Shown: positions 43,120 through 53,635, numbered from the stretch's first letter. The stretch is 64,000 nt of DNA from Lachnospiraceae bacterium (GCA_009777715.1 WRLH01000002.1:104848-168847), one strand, 5' to 3'. The notes: generated by a model not told the origin, from the letters alone. Numbers and translations are program-made.

Positions 43120-43878
43120 ATGTTAGCCCTCGAACGCCGCAATGAAATTCTTGAAAAACTGCAAAAAGAAAAACGGGTCATTGTCAGCGAGCTTAGTGCT
43201 TATTATGCTGTTTCCGAAGAAACAATCCGCCGCGACCTTGAAAAATTCGAAAAAGACGGTTATGCCATTAAAAGCTACGGTGGGGCAATATTTAACGAAA
43301 GCACCAATATTGACCTGCCTTTTAATCTCCGCAAAAACACCAATATTATAGGAAAACAGCGGATTGCAAACTTGTTGACTGATTTGGTCAATGACGGTGA
43401 AAGCCTAATGCTTGATTCCAGCTCAACGGCAGTCTTTATCGCTAAAGCCCTGAAAGACAAAAAAAAGAACCTGACTGTCGTCACGAATTCGATTGAAATC
43501 ATTATTGAGCTTTTTGATGCAAGTGACTGGCGGGTCATCTCGACGGGCGGCCTGGCCGAGGAGGGCTCTTTTGCTTTGGTTGGGCCAAAGACTGACCAAA
43601 TGCTAGGATCCTATTATGTGAATAAAGCAATTATTTCATGTAAGGGGCTTAGTAAAAATGCTGTCACCGATTCTAGCGAACTCCATGCCCAGAATAAAAA
43701 CACCATGCTTAGCCGCGCCGCCGCCAAAATTCTGGCCGTTGACTCAAGCAAATTTGGCACGGCTGCTTTTGCGAAAATTTGCGATTTTAATGAAATTTCA
43801 ATGATTATTACCGATAAAAAACCAGAGCAAAAATGGCTTAAGCTATTTAAAGAAGCAAAGATCGAGTGCATATTTTGA
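43120..43878 (+). CDS. DeoR-family transcriptional regulator
   Basis: 252 residues. N-terminal winged helix (RRNEILEKLQKEKRVIVSELSAYYAVSEETIRRDLEKFE, the DeoR signature), then a DeoR sensor domain (ESLMLDSSSTAVFIAKAL, TVVTNSIEII, STGGLAEEG) that binds a sugar phosphate, likely fuculose-1-phosphate or a related ester. Start at ATG 43120 after AAGGAGG. The upstream frame begins within the BMC-T gene but lacks a ribosome binding site. Probable repressor of the two BMC promoters. Confidence 0.93.
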   Translation: MLALERRNEILEKLQKEKRVIVSELSAYYAVSEETIRRDLEKFEKDGYAIKSYGGAIFNESTNIDLPFNLRKNTNIIGKQRIANLLTDLVNDGESLMLDSSSTAVFIAKALKDKKKNLTVVTNSIEIIIELFDASDWRVISTGGLAEEGSFALVGPKTDQMLGSYYVNKAIISCKGLSKNAVTDSSELHAQNKNTMLSRAAAKILAVDSSKFGTAAFAKICDFNEISMIITDKKPEQKWLKLFKEAKIECIF

Positions 43879-43887
43879 CCTAGGTCT

Positions 43888-43904
43888 TATTATGTGCCAT
43901 AATA
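43888..43904 (+). promoter_or_regulatory. palindrome upstream of sugar kinase gene
   Basis: TATTATG-TGC-CATAATA is a perfect 7-3-7 inverted repeat in the 44-base gap between the regulator and the kinase. It resembles a repressor site. No strong -35 is seen; the kinase may be read from the upstream promoter. Confidence 0.4.
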
Positions 43905-43922
43905 TATTAAAGGAGGCTTTTC

Positions 43923-45314
43923 ATGTCAGCTTATCTAGCGATTGATATCGGTGCTTCGAGCGGACGGCATATTTTGGGGAGCATGAGCAACGGAAAGTTA
44001 AAGCTTTCCGAAATCCACCGTTTTAATAATGGCTTTTCCGAAAAAAACGGTAATTTATGCTGGGATGTCGAAGCCTTATTTGAGGAAATCCTGACTGGAC
44101 TCGGCAAATTAAAAGAAATGGGCGAAATCCCTTTAAGCATTGGTATTAATACTTGGGGTGTTGATTTTGTCCTGCTTGATAAAAATGGGAAAATGCTTGG
44201 GGACGCGGTTGCCTACCGGGATAGCCGGACAGATGGAATGGACGGGCTGCTTAGTGAAATCTTAAGCGAAGAAGAGTTATACAGCCGGACCGGAATCCAA
44301 AAAATGGCGTTTAATTCAATTTACCAATTTTTGGCAATAAAGAAATTTACGCCGGAATTATTAACCGCGGCTGACAGCTTTTTGATGATACCTACATATC
44401 TTAGCTATTTACTAACCGGAAAGAAAAAGCATGAATATACAAACGCAACAACAACAGCCTTAGTTAATGCCAAAACCAAAGCTTGGGATTATGAGCTAAT
44501 CAGGAAAATGGGCTTGCCGGAAAAGCTTTTTGGCGAAATTGTGCCGCCGGGGACAAAACTAGGCAGTCTTTTGCCGGACATCGCAAAAAGGGTGGGCTTT
44601 GATTGCGAAGTGATTCTTCCATGTACGCACGATACGGCTTCCGCTGTTTTAGGAGCCCCAATTGATGAAAAAAGCATCTACCTTTCAAGCGGGACATGGA
44701 GCCTGATTGGCGCGGAGCTTTCTGCCCCGATTTTAACAAATGAAAGCAGGCTTAGCAATCTTTCAAATGAGGGCGGTTACGAATACCGTTTCCGGTATCT
44801 TAAAAATATTATGGGCCTTTGGATTATCCAAAGCTTAAAAAACGAGTATGGCGATAAATATAGCTTTGCCGATTTGGCCAATCATGCCAGCAAATGCTCT
44901 TACTTTTCGGCGGTTTTTAATGTTAATGACCACCGCTTTTTTGCCCCGCCAAATATGGAAAATGAGATAAAGAATGCCCTTCAGGAAGCCGGGGAAAAAA
45001 TACCGGAAAGCATTGGCGAATTAATATACTGCGTGTACCATAGCTTGGCAGTAAGTTATGGGAAATCAATTGATGAAATCGAAGCAATCACCGGGAAAAA
45101 ATACGAAAAGCTTTGCATTGTCGGCGGCGGAAGCAAGAACGAAAGCTTAAACGAGCTGACAGCAAAAATATGCAAAAGGAAAGTTACCGCCGGGCCGGTT
45201 GAGGGAACGGCAATCGGGAATATTTTGGTCCAAATGATGAGTAATGGGGCAATAACAGGAGTTAGCGAAGCAAGAAAATTAATCAAAAAATCATTTCCAA
45301 TCAAAGAATATTAA
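43923..45314 (+). CDS. rhamnulokinase-family sugar kinase (L-fuculose/L-rhamnulose)
   Basis: FGGY-family kinase, 463 residues. [15 protein letters not shown] opens the ATP-binding fold; [12 protein letters not shown] and [11 protein letters not shown] are RhaB-type motifs, and [14 protein letters not shown] is the ATP loop. Phosphorylates L-rhamnulose or L-fuculose. With fucI immediately after and a fuculose-phosphate aldolase before, L-fuculose is the likelier substrate; RhaB-type kinases serving fucose are known in Clostridia. AAAGGAGG lies before the ATG. Confidence 0.9.
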   Translation: MSAYLAIDIGASSGRHILGSMSNGKLKLSEIHRFNNGFSEKNGNLCWDVEALFEEILTGLGKLKEMGEIPLSIGINTWGVDFVLLDKNGKMLGDAVAYRDSRTDGMDGLLSEILSEEELYSRTGIQKMAFNSIYQFLAIKKFTPELLTAADSFLMIPTYLSYLLTGKKKHEYTNATTTALVNAKTKAWDYELIRKMGLPEKLFGEIVPPGTKLGSLLPDIAKRVGFDCEVILPCTHDTASAVLGAPIDEKSIYLSSGTWSLIGAELSAPILTNESRLSNLSNEGGYEYRFRYLKNIMGLWIIQSLKNEYGDKYSFADLANHASKCSYFSAVFNVNDHRFFAPPNMENEIKNALQEAGEKIPESIGELIYCVYHSLAVSYGKSIDEIEAITGKKYEKLCIVGGGSKNESLNELTAKICKRKVTAGPVEGTAIGNILVQMMSNGAITGVSEARKLIKKSFPIKEY

Positions 45315-45325
45315 GGAGGATTAAA

Positions 45326-47119
45326 ATGAAAGCAAACAGGTTAGTGGGGGATTATCCGGCGATTGGCATCCGCCCGACTATTGATGGGCGCAGGGGATAT
45401 CTTAAAGTCAGGGAATCACTTGAAGAGCAGACAATGAAGATGGCAAAGGCGGCCGCCAAGCTTTTTACAGAAAATCTCAAATATTCTAATGGCGAACCCG
45501 TCCGGGTTGTCATCGCTGACACCACGATTGGCAGGGCAGGTGAAACAGCAGCTTGTGCGGAAAAATTCCGCCGGGAAGGAGTCGCCGTAAGCCTTACGGT
45601 CACGCCTTGCTGGTGTTATGGCGCGGAAACGATGGATATGGACCCGCTTACGATTAAGGGAGTCTGGGGTTTTAATGGGACTGAACGCCCCGGCGCGGTA
45701 TATTTAGCAAGCGTCCTTGCGACTCATGCCCAAAAAGGGCTTCCCGCTTTTGGCATTTATGGCCATGATGTCCAAGACGCTGATTATGCCGAAATTCCGG
45801 AAGACGTTGCCAGGAAATTACTCCGTTTTGGGCGGGCTTCCATTGCTTGCGCGACAATGCGCGGCAAATCTTATCTTCAAATTGGTTCAATTTGCATGGG
45901 GATTGGCGGTTCAATTATTGACCCAAGCTTTATTGAAGAATATCTTGGCATGAGAGTTGAATCGGTTGACGAAACAGAAATTATCCGCCGCATGGCAGAA
46001 GGAATTTACGATCAGGCGGAATTTGAAAAAGCTTATGCTTGGACGAGGGAAAAATGCACCGAAGGTTTTGACAAAAATCCTGATGCCGTTAAGAAATCAA
46101 AAGCCGAAAAGGATAAAGACTGGGAGTTTGTCGTCAAAATGATGATTATCATTAAAGATTTGATGAACGGAAACCCAAATCTTCCGGCGGGCTGTGAGGA
46201 AGAAATGGTCGGGCATAATGCGATTTGTGCCGGATTCCAAGGACAACGCCAGTGGACGGATTTTTATCCGAACTGCGACTTCCCGGAAGCTTTATTAAAC
46301 ACGTCGTTTGACTGGACAGGAGTAAGAGAGCCTTATATCCTGGCAACCGAAAACGATGTCCTTAATGGCATTGGAATGTTATTTATGAAGCTTTTAACCA
46401 ACCGGGCCCAGATTTTTGCCGATGTGCGGACTTATTGGAGTCCCGAAGCGGTGAAAAAAGCGACTGGCTACGAGCTTGATGGTTTAGCCAAAGAAGCGGG
46501 CGGTTTTATCCACCTGATTAATTCCGGCGCGGCTTGCCTAGATGCCAACGGCGCGGCAAAATATCCTTGCGGGACGAACGCCATCAAGCCTTGGTATGAA
46601 GTAACCAAAGAAGATCAAGAAGCAATCCTTAATAATTCAACTTGGAATGCCGCCGATAACGGCTATTTCCGGGGCGGCGGTTATTCATCACGTTTCCTGA
46701 CGGAAGCAGAAATGCCCGTGACGATGATCCGCCTCAATCTGGTTAAAGGCCTAGGCCCCGTCGTCCAGATTGCCGAGGGGCATACGATAAAGTTACCGCC
46801 TGAGGTATCGGATCAGATTTGGAAGCGGACAGATTACACTTGGCCCTGTACTTGGTTTGCGCCACGGACTAAAGGCGATGGCCCGTTTAAGACCGCTTAT
46901 GATGTCATGAATAATTGGGGTGCTAACCACGGCGCAATCAGCTATGGCCATATTGGGGCTGATGTCATTACGCTTTGCTCAATGCTTAGGATTCCCATCT
47001 CAATGCACAATGTCCGGGAAGAGGACATCTTCCGCCCGGCGGCTTGGAATGCTTATGGCATGGATAAAGAGGGGCAGGATTACCGCGCTTGCCAAGCGTA
47101 TGGGCCGCTTTTTGGGTAA
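45326..47119 (+). CDS. fucI: L-fucose isomerase
   Basis: Converts L-fucose to L-fuculose; manganese enzyme, cytoplasmic. 597 residues, close to the 591 of E. coli Fuc[18 protein letters not shown] at the start, [22 protein letters not shown], and the C-terminal [20 protein letters not shown] are family landmarks. AAGGAGG is positioned ahead of the ATG, 11 bases after the kinase stop. Confidence 0.97.
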   Translation: MKANRLVGDYPAIGIRPTIDGRRGYLKVRESLEEQTMKMAKAAAKLFTENLKYSNGEPVRVVIADTTIGRAGETAACAEKFRREGVAVSLTVTPCWCYGAETMDMDPLTIKGVWGFNGTERPGAVYLASVLATHAQKGLPAFGIYGHDVQDADYAEIPEDVARKLLRFGRASIACATMRGKSYLQIGSICMGIGGSIIDPSFIEEYLGMRVESVDETEIIRRMAEGIYDQAEFEKAYAWTREKCTEGFDKNPDAVKKSKAEKDKDWEFVVKMMIIIKDLMNGNPNLPAGCEEEMVGHNAICAGFQGQRQWTDFYPNCDFPEALLNTSFDWTGVREPYILATENDVLNGIGMLFMKLLTNRAQIFADVRTYWSPEAVKKATGYELDGLAKEAGGFIHLINSGAACLDANGAAKYPCGTNAIKPWYEVTKEDQEAILNNSTWNAADNGYFRGGGYSSRFLTEAEMPVTMIRLNLVKGLGPVVQIAEGHTIKLPPEVSDQIWKRTDYTWPCTWFAPRTKGDGPFKTAYDVMNNWGANHGAISYGHIGADVITLCSMLRIPISMHNVREEDIFRPAAWNAYGMDKEGQDYRACQAYGPLFG

Positions 47120-47131
47120 TAGGAGCAAAAA

Positions 47132-48028
47132 ATGCGTGAATTATTATTTTTCACCCCGGAACATAAATATCTAGTTTGGGGCAAAGAAAGCTGGACGATT
47201 TCCGCCCATATAAATGGCGATGTTTATGTAAGTGATGGAAGTTATACCGGAAAAAAATTATCCCGGCTGTGGAAAGAAAAGCCGGAATTATTTGGGAAAA
47301 AGCGCAGGAGCCGTTCCCCTTTGGGCAGCTTTCCCCTGCTGGTTAAAATTATTACTGCTGACGATGATTTAAGCATTCAGGTCCACCCCGATGACAGCTA
47401 TGCCTTCGAAAATGAGAATGGCTCTTTGGGTAAAACAGAGTGCTGGTATATTTTGGATTGCAATGACGATGCCCATCTTGTCAACGGGCATAATGCCAAA
47501 GATAAAGCTGAATTAAAAGCAATGATAAATGAAAACCGCTTTGATGAGTTAATCCGCGAAATACCAGTAAAAGCGGGCGACTTTATCCAAATAAATCCCG
47601 GCACAATCCATGCCATCAAAGGCGGCATACGCTTGCTGGAAATCCAGCAATCAAGCGATATCACTTATCGGCTCTATGATTATGACAGGCTGATTGGCAA
47701 AAGCCCGCGCCAGCTTCACCTTAAGCAGTCCCTTGATGTCATCACCTGCCCCGACTTAGCTTCCGGCAATTTAACTACTGCGATGAAGCGTCCGGTTAAC
47801 CAACTTAATGAATTAGTTAAATGTGAATATTATACGGTCTGGGAAGCAGAGGTAAGCTTAGAAATGACATTAAATCAAAAACACCCCTTTATGATTGTCT
47901 GCGTCATTTCGGGGGAAGGGCAGACCGAAGATAAAAAAATCAAAAAAGGCGACCATTTTATTATCCCCCACGGATATGGGGACGTGACTTTTAGCGGTGA
48001 GATGAAATTGATTTTGGCAATCAGCTAA
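47132..48028 (+). CDS. manA: class I mannose-6-phosphate isomerase
   Basis: Cupin zinc isomerase interconverting mannose-6-phosphate and fructose-6-phosphate. 298 residues. LSIQVHPDD and GKTEC give the first zinc ligands; NPGTIHAIKGGIRLLEIQQSSDITYRLYDYDR is diagnostic. It closes the fucose operon; this may reflect co-use of mannose with fucose from glycans, or just operon read-through. RBS AGGAGC precedes the ATG. Confidence 0.93.
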   Translation: MRELLFFTPEHKYLVWGKESWTISAHINGDVYVSDGSYTGKKLSRLWKEKPELFGKKRRSRSPLGSFPLLVKIITADDDLSIQVHPDDSYAFENENGSLGKTECWYILDCNDDAHLVNGHNAKDKAELKAMINENRFDELIREIPVKAGDFIQINPGTIHAIKGGIRLLEIQQSSDITYRLYDYDRLIGKSPRQLHLKQSLDVITCPDLASGNLTTAMKRPVNQLNELVKCEYYTVWEAEVSLEMTLNQKHPFMIVCVISGEGQTEDKKIKKGDHFIIPHGYGDVTFSGEMKLILAIS

Positions 48029-48071
48029 GGAACTTTTTTTTACGAAAGTTTTACGAAATCTTTCAATTATC

Positions 48072-48100
48072 TTGTGCTTTTTATTGCGTTGTGATATGAT
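48072..48100 (+). promoter_or_regulatory. candidate promoter of chemoreceptor gene
   Basis: TTGTGC (48072-48077), 17-base spacer, TATGAT (48095-48100). The -35 is weak. A transcript would start just before the two hairpins. Confidence 0.5.
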
Positions 48101-48110
48101 ACCATTATAA

Positions 48111-48161
48111 GGTTGAAAGAATTTCTTTCAACCGGAGATTTGAGCTACGCTCAAAGTCTCC
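48111..48161 (+). promoter_or_regulatory. two hairpins in the chemoreceptor leader
   Basis: GGTTGAAAG-AATTT-CTTTCAACC (48111-48133) is a perfect nine-pair stem; directly after it GGAGATTTGAG pairs with CTCAAAGTCTCC (48134-48161), one bulge. Neither is followed by a T-run, so they are probably leader structure rather than terminators. The ribosome binding site AAGGAG comes about ten bases later. Confidence 0.75.
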
Positions 48162-48185
48162 AGGTATTGGAAGGAGTTTGGGTAT

Positions 48186-49685
48186 ATGGAATACAATGAA
48201 GAACATTTCCGGGCGAAAGCGAACCGCAGAGCAAGGGGATTGTGGCTGACTTTGAATGTGGTTTTATCACTAGCCTATATTGGTGAGCTTTTAAGGGGAC
48301 TTAGGGACATAAACTATTACTTACAATTTCAGCTGATGTGCTGGATTCCTTTCTTTTTAAGCCTTTTTATTCTCAAATTTTACGGAAAAAGCTCGTCAGC
48401 ATACAAATACGCGGTTGCGATTGGTTACGGCATCTTTTATATGTTTGTCATCACGACGACGACATCACCGCTGGCGTTTGCGTATATTTTGCCGCTGATT
48501 AGTATGCTGGTATTATACAAAGACCGGGCCTTTATCCTAAAAGTAGCAGCCGGACAGCTTATTTTGTTAGTCATCAGCATTGTTTACCGGATGATGAACG
48601 GACTAAATACTCCGGTTGACATTACCCAATACCAAATCCAAATAGCAGCCAGCATATTATGCAGCGTCAGTTATATTATCTCCATCAACCATCTGACGGA
48701 ATCTGACGGCGCAATGCTTTCATCACTAAAGGGGCATCTTAATAAAGTTGTTTCGACAATTGATACAGTCTCTTCCGCCAGTCGCCTTGTGGTTGACGGC
48801 ATGAAAAAAGTCCATGTCCTTGCCGATGAAAATAATGAAAGTGCTAATACCATCGTTTCTGGAATGGCAGAGCTGACTGGCAACAACAAAATTTTACAGA
48901 CGACAACTGATAATTCCCTCAACCTGACCGAAACGATTAATACGCAAGTTGAAAATGTGGCGGAGATGATCGGGCATACGGTTGGTTTGGCAAATCAGTC
49001 AAGCGAACACGCACATCTTAGCTCCCGCGAATTATCAGAGGTAGTCGCGGCGACAAAAGCAATTGCCACCTTAGCCCAAGAAGTTGAAAGCACCTTGGAA
49101 AATTTCCAAAGCGAATTTGAAAAAATGAAAGAAGAAGTGAAAACCATCGATGGCATTAACTCACAGACGAATCTCCTTGCCCTTAATGCCTCGATTGAAG
49201 CCGCCAGGGCAGGGGAGGCCGGACGTGGTTTTGCGGTCGTTGCAAATGAAATCAGAAACCTTAGCGAAGGCACACAAGTTTCATCGGAAAGCATTTTTGA
49301 AGCTTTATCAAGCCTTGAGCTGACCGCTGACAAGATGACTGCTTCCTTTAACCATATTCTTGAAAATATTGGCGCGACCCAGTCAAAAGTCGGCCAAGTA
49401 GACCAAAGCGTGGGTAAAATTACCAATGACGCGCAAGAAATTGGCAAAAATATCCATAGCATTAGCGAAGCAATAAAAGAAGTAGAACTTAAAAACGCCA
49501 ATATGGTCGGCAATATGCACGAAGTAAAAAGAGTAGTCGAGACGATGACCAACGGAATCACCTATTCCGATGAAAGAACGCGGGAAATAGTCACAAAATA
49601 CGCGGAAACGGCTGCCAATATTATCGAAATAGAAGGAATCGTCAATCAATTAATGGCAGAGCTTACCAATAATGAGCAGGAGTAG
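48186..49685 (+). CDS. methyl-accepting chemotaxis protein with six-helix membrane sensor
   Basis: 499 residues. Six predicted membrane helices in residues 18-178 without a periplasmic ligand domain, then the cytoplasmic signalling domain with the conserved hairpin tip [38 protein letters not shown] (split by positions about 325-363). No HAMP domain is apparent. It would sense membrane or intracellular state and control CheA. It implies a motile ancestor or a chemotaxis-like pathway elsewhere. AAGGAG precedes the ATG. Confidence 0.94.
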   Translation: MEYNEEHFRAKANRRARGLWLTLNVVLSLAYIGELLRGLRDINYYLQFQLMCWIPFFLSLFILKFYGKSSSAYKYAVAIGYGIFYMFVITTTTSPLAFAYILPLISMLVLYKDRAFILKVAAGQLILLVISIVYRMMNGLNTPVDITQYQIQIAASILCSVSYIISINHLTESDGAMLSSLKGHLNKVVSTIDTVSSASRLVVDGMKKVHVLADENNESANTIVSGMAELTGNNKILQTTTDNSLNLTETINTQVENVAEMIGHTVGLANQSSEHAHLSSRELSEVVAATKAIATLAQEVESTLENFQSEFEKMKEEVKTIDGINSQTNLLALNASIEAARAGEAGRGFAVVANEIRNLSEGTQVSSESIFEALSSLELTADKMTASFNHILENIGATQSKVGQVDQSVGKITNDAQEIGKNIHSISEAIKEVELKNANMVGNMHEVKRVVETMTNGITYSDERTREIVTKYAETAANIIEIEGIVNQLMAELTNNEQE

Positions 49686-49688
49686 TGT

Positions 49689-50708
49689 ATGAAAATTACC
49701 CTTGGCAGGACCAACATAAACACAAATTTCATTGGCTTTGGCGCATTGCCAATTCAAAGAGTCACCACAGAATATGCCGGAATGCTTCTCAAAAAAGCAT
49801 ATGACGCTGGTGTCACTTTTTTTGATACCGCCCGCGCTTATACTGACAGCGAAGCTAAAATCGGCCTTGCTTTAAATAATGTCCGTGGCAATATTTATCT
49901 GGCCACTAAAACTACAGCCGGGACAGGCGAAGAGTTAACCGCCCAGCTTGAAACCAGCCTAAGCTTATTAAAAACAGATTACATCGACCTTTACCAATTA
50001 CATAATCCCCAAGCCGTGCCGCGCCCAGGCGATGGCACAGGCTTATATGAAGCCGCCTTAAAAGCAAAAGCAGAGGGTAAAATCCGCCACATTGGCATTA
50101 CCAACCATCGTCTCCAAATAGCCGAAGAAGCAGTTCTTTCTGGTTTATATGACACGCTCCAATTTCCTTTTAGTTATCTTGCTTCCGAAGCGGAAGTAAA
50201 GCTAGTTAATTTATGCCGTGAAAAAAAGATTGGCTTCATTGCGATGAAAGCTTTGGCTGGCGGTTTGATTACCCGCGCTGACGCAGCCTATGCTTATTTG
50301 GCACAGTTCGAAAATGTTCTTCCGATTTGGGGTGTCCAAAGGGAAAAAGAACTTGATGAATTTATTGGCTTTATGTCTGACCCTCCGGTTTTGTCCGCTG
50401 AGATTTCCGCTTTAATCGAAAAAGACCGCGCCCAGCTGGCCGGCAATTTTTGCCGCGGCTGTGCTTATTGTATGCCTTGCCCTGTTGGCATCCAAATCAA
50501 TAATTGCGCGAGAATGTCCCAGCTTATCCGCCGCAGCCCGTCTGCTTTCTGGGTAAGTGAGGAAGGGCAAAAAATGATGGATATGATTGAGAAATGTGTC
50601 GGTTGCAACAGCTGTATCGAAAAATGCCCTTATAGCCTTAATACCCCGCTTCTTCTAAAACAAAATCTTGATGATTACAAAAATATCATCACAAACCAAA
50701 ATTTCTAG
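49689..50708 (+). CDS. aldo/keto reductase with C-terminal 4Fe-4S domain
   Basis: 339 residues. Aldo/keto reductase barrel (GVTFFDTARAYTDSEAKIG with the catalytic Asp and Tyr; IDLYQLHNP; GKIRHIGITNH) followed by a ferredoxin-like tail CRGCAYCMPCPVGI and CVGCNSCIEKCPY, each a 4Fe-4S site. These anaerobe-type reductases use NAD(P)H or ferredoxin on aldehydes or ketones; substrate unknown. It starts three bases after the chemoreceptor stop. Confidence 0.93.
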   Translation: MKITLGRTNINTNFIGFGALPIQRVTTEYAGMLLKKAYDAGVTFFDTARAYTDSEAKIGLALNNVRGNIYLATKTTAGTGEELTAQLETSLSLLKTDYIDLYQLHNPQAVPRPGDGTGLYEAALKAKAEGKIRHIGITNHRLQIAEEAVLSGLYDTLQFPFSYLASEAEVKLVNLCREKKIGFIAMKALAGGLITRADAAYAYLAQFENVLPIWGVQREKELDEFIGFMSDPPVLSAEISALIEKDRAQLAGNFCRGCAYCMPCPVGIQINNCARMSQLIRRSPSAFWVSEEGQKMMDMIEKCVGCNSCIEKCPYSLNTPLLLKQNLDDYKNIITNQNF

Positions 50709-50722
50709 CAAATATTTGCTAG
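50705..50722 (+). promoter_or_regulatory. perfect 18-bp palindrome over the reductase stop codon
   Basis: CTAGCAAATATTTGCTAG covers the last bases and stop of the reductase gene. A partial copy (TTTGCTAG) recurs near 50758. It could be an operator for the small gene downstream or a recombination site. Confidence 0.5.
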
Positions 50723-50836
50723 CAAAAACTTGCTTGCAATCCAATTACTTACCATTATTTGCTAGATTTTTAAGCTGAAAAATACACATACTAAACAAAA
50801 ACCTAACAGTTATCAAGATAAGAATAGGAGTTTAGT

Positions 50837-51049
50837 ATGAATAATTTATTTACAGGCTTAGGTTATGGCTTGGCTGGACTAGCTGTAATTGGCAAAGATA
50901 ACGCAAGAATGACCGAGGCGGACAAAGAAAACATCATCATGCAATGTAAGGACGCCAATTCGGATCGCGAGATAGAAGAAATAATGGACAGGATCGGAAA
51001 CGATGACTCTTGGGGTGATATTGCGGAAATAGTTGACCGGATTCGATAG
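50837..51049 (+). CDS. small protein of unknown function
   Basis: 70 residues, MNNLFTGLGYGLAGLAVIGKDNAR followed by a charged helical tail (MTEADKENIIMQC..., EIEEIMDRIGNDDSWGDIAEIVDRIR). The N-terminal 20 residues could be a short membrane helix. AGGAG lies eight bases before the ATG. No family recognised. The 128-base gap before it carries the 18-bp palindrome and no clear promoter. Confidence 0.6.
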   Translation: MNNLFTGLGYGLAGLAVIGKDNARMTEADKENIIMQCKDANSDREIEEIMDRIGNDDSWGDIAEIVDRIR

Positions 51050-51099
51050 GATATGATATGATGTTGATACTGACCGTATCGATTTTATAGGAGCAACAG

Positions 51100-51960
51100 A
51101 TGAATATTGCCGATGTTTTCAAACGTAAGTCCCCAGTCCTTTCATTTGAGATATTTCCGCCCAAAAAAGCCGCGGCTCTTTATGGCATTGATGAAACCCT
51201 CGCGGAATTATGCCGCCTAAATCCTGATTTTATCAGCGTGACATTTGGGGCTTTTGGCAGCCAAGTTGACAATAAAACGATTGAGCTGGGTCGGAAGATA
51301 AAAAATGATTTCCATATCGAGCCGCTTATTCATTTAACCTGCCTTAATTATAATAAAGAAGAGATATTAGTAATCCTTAAAAAGCTTAAAGAGGAAAAGC
51401 TTTTTAATATCCTTGCCCTGCGCGGTGACGAATCCCCCGACGTAACCCCCAAAGAAGAATTTAAATACGCAAGTGATTTGATCACTTTTATTAAAGAACA
51501 AAGCGACTTTTCGGTTTGTGGTGCTTGTTATCCGGAAAAACACTTAGAGTCACCCGATGCGGTGACGGATATCCTTTATCTCAAGCAAAAAACTGATGCC
51601 GGGGCGAGCCATCTGATTTCACAGCTATTTTTTGACAACCAGTTGTTTTATGATTTTTATGAAAAGACCCGGATCGCCGGAATAAATGTCCCAATTCAGG
51701 CGGGAATCATGCCAGTCACCAACAAAAAGCAAATTGAAAGAATGGTATCGCTTTGCGGCGCGACCTTGCCCCTCAAATTCAAGCGGATCATTAACCGTTA
51801 TGAAGATAAGCCGGAGGCCCTTTTTGATGCCGGAATGGCTTATGCGATTAACCAGATCGTTGAATTAATCGCGGCAGGAGTTGACGGAATACATATTTAC
51901 ACGATGAATAAGCCAATTATTGCCAAACGGATTTGTGAAGGGATAAAAACATTGATATGA
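51100..51960 (+). CDS. metF: methylenetetrahydrofolate reductase
   Basis: Reduces 5,10-methylene-THF to 5-methyl-THF with FAD, supplying the methyl group for methionine. 286 residues. FEIFPPKK, LIHLTCLNYN, LALRGDESP and SQLFFDNQLFYDF are family motifs (FAD and folate sites). Ribosome binding site AGGAGC. Overlaps the SDR gene by ATGA. Confidence 0.95.
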   Translation: MNIADVFKRKSPVLSFEIFPPKKAAALYGIDETLAELCRLNPDFISVTFGAFGSQVDNKTIELGRKIKNDFHIEPLIHLTCLNYNKEEILVILKKLKEEKLFNILALRGDESPDVTPKEEFKYASDLITFIKEQSDFSVCGACYPEKHLESPDAVTDILYLKQKTDAGASHLISQLFFDNQLFYDFYEKTRIAGINVPIQAGIMPVTNKKQIERMVSLCGATLPLKFKRIINRYEDKPEALFDAGMAYAINQIVELIAAGVDGIHIYTMNKPIIAKRICEGIKTLI

Positions 51961-52673
51961 GGAAAAAAGCTTTAATCACTGGCGCGTCCCGGGGCATCGG
52001 AAAAGCAATTGCTTTCCTGCTTGCCGAAAACAATTATGATTTATATCTGACAGCAAAATCTAATCAAGATATGCTATTTGAGGTCAGTAAAACGATCATA
52101 TCACGGTTTAGCGTCAATGCCGAAGCTTATCTTTTAGATGGGGCAAACCCGAAAGCCGTCCATGATATGTTTGGCAATATTCCCCATCTTGATGTCCTCA
52201 TTAACAATGCCGGACAAGCATATAAAGGGCTGCTTCACGAAATGCCAGCTAGCGAATGGCACCGGATTATTGATGTGAATTTGGCTTCGGCTTTTTATGC
52301 CTGTAAAGAAGCCCTGCCAAACATGATTGCCCAAAAAGCGGGCAAAATAATTAATATCTCATCTTTTTTTGGTGAGACGGGAGCAAGCTGTGAGGTTGCT
52401 TATTCGGCGGCAAAGGCAGGGCTAAACGGCTTTACCAAAGCACTGGCAAAAGAGCTTGGCCCAAGCAATATCCAAGTTAATGCCCTTGCCCTGGGTTTAA
52501 TTGATACGGACATGAATAGCGATTTATCCCCTGATGAATGGGATAATATCTTAGAATCAATCCCGCTTGGACGTGCCGGAACGGCTAAAGAGGCCGCCGA
52601 AATGGTTCTCTATATATTAAACGCGCCAGCTTATTTGACCGGGCAGGTAATCCGGTTTGACGGCGGATTATAA
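51957..52673 (+). CDS. SDR-family oxidoreductase, FabG/YmfI-like
   Basis: 238-residue short-chain dehydrogenase. NADP motif TGASRGIGKAIA, NNAG, catalytic Ser in NISSFFG and YSAAK. Tight match to FabG/YmfI group; YmfI-like members reduce the 5-aminopentanone on elongation factor P, FabG members 3-oxoacyl-ACP. No fatty-acid genes are nearby. Coupled to metF by ATGA and next to trxB. Confidence 0.88.
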   Translation: MRKKALITGASRGIGKAIAFLLAENNYDLYLTAKSNQDMLFEVSKTIISRFSVNAEAYLLDGANPKAVHDMFGNIPHLDVLINNAGQAYKGLLHEMPASEWHRIIDVNLASAFYACKEALPNMIAQKAGKIINISSFFGETGASCEVAYSAAKAGLNGFTKALAKELGPSNIQVNALALGLIDTDMNSDLSPDEWDNILESIPLGRAGTAKEAAEMVLYILNAPAYLTGQVIRFDGGL

Positions 52674-52691
52674 ATGATGGAAAGGACTAAT

Positions 52692-53624
52692 ATGCGCGAC
52701 TTAATCATTATTGGGGCTGGCCCAGCTGGCTTATCAGCCGCGATATATGCGAAACGGGCCGCCTTAAATACCCTCGTAATTGAAAAAAACCCATTAAGCG
52801 GCGGCCAGATTATGAATACCTATGAAGTTGACAATTATCTGGGCTTGCCAAATATCGGCGGCTTTGAAATGGCGAGCCGCTTTCGCGAACACGCGGATTT
52901 GCTTAATTGTGAATTTCTGACTGCCGAGGTATCAAAGATAACCAAAATTGACGAAAAAGATAATCCTTATTTTATTATAAAAACCAATATTGATGAAATT
53001 GCCGCCCGGTCAGTAATCATTGCCGCCGGGGCTTCCCATGCCAAATTAGGCGTTCCGGGAGAAACAGAGCTTGCCGGAATGGGTGTTTCCTATTGTGCGA
53101 CTTGTGACGGCGCTTTTTTCCGCGGCCGTACCGTGGCAGTTATTGGCGGCGGTGACGTTGCCGCTGAGGATGCGATTTTTCTTGCGCGTGCTTGCGAAAA
53201 AGTCTATTTAATCCACCGCCGCAACGAACTAAGGGCTGCCGCAATCTTAATAGAAGCTTTGCAGAAATTAAATAATGTCGAGATTTTATGGGACACAGTT
53301 GTAGAGGGCATTGATGGCGAAGACCAAGTTGAAGCGGTGAAGTTAAGGAATGTTAATACAAATGTAATAACTTCCCTAAATGTCGCCGGTATTTTCATTG
53401 CGGTAGGCTTAGTGCCAAATACCAAAATTTTCCAAAATATTGCCCCTATAAATGAAAAAGGTTACTTTATTGCCGATGAAAACTGCGTAACTGGAACAAG
53501 CGGAATCTTTGCCGCCGGGGATATCCGGACAAAAAAATTGCGCCAAATTACAACTGCCGTAGCTGATGGGGCGATTGCAGTAACTAGCGTCCAGCAATAT
53601 TTATTGGATTTTCCCATGAAATAA
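52692..53624 (+). CDS. trxB: thioredoxin reductase
   Basis: 310-residue FAD/NADPH enzyme that reduces thioredoxin. FAD site IIIGAGPAGLSAAIYAKRA, redox pair CATC, NADPH site VIGGGDVAAEDA and C-terminal GIFAAGDIRTKKLRQITTAVADGA. Start at ATG 52692 after AAAGGAC; an earlier ATG at 52674 lacks one. Ends a metF-SDR-trxB run. Confidence 0.95.
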   Translation: MRDLIIIGAGPAGLSAAIYAKRAALNTLVIEKNPLSGGQIMNTYEVDNYLGLPNIGGFEMASRFREHADLLNCEFLTAEVSKITKIDEKDNPYFIIKTNIDEIAARSVIIAAGASHAKLGVPGETELAGMGVSYCATCDGAFFRGRTVAVIGGGDVAAEDAIFLARACEKVYLIHRRNELRAAAILIEALQKLNNVEILWDTVVEGIDGEDQVEAVKLRNVNTNVITSLNVAGIFIAVGLVPNTKIFQNIAPINEKGYFIADENCVTGTSGIFAAGDIRTKKLRQITTAVADGAIAVTSVQQYLLDFPMK

Positions 53625-53635
53625 AAGCGGAAAAA

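Noticed and set aside
48995..49561. 188-residue open frame opposite the chemoreceptor
   Set aside because: Antisense to the conserved signalling domain; no start signals.
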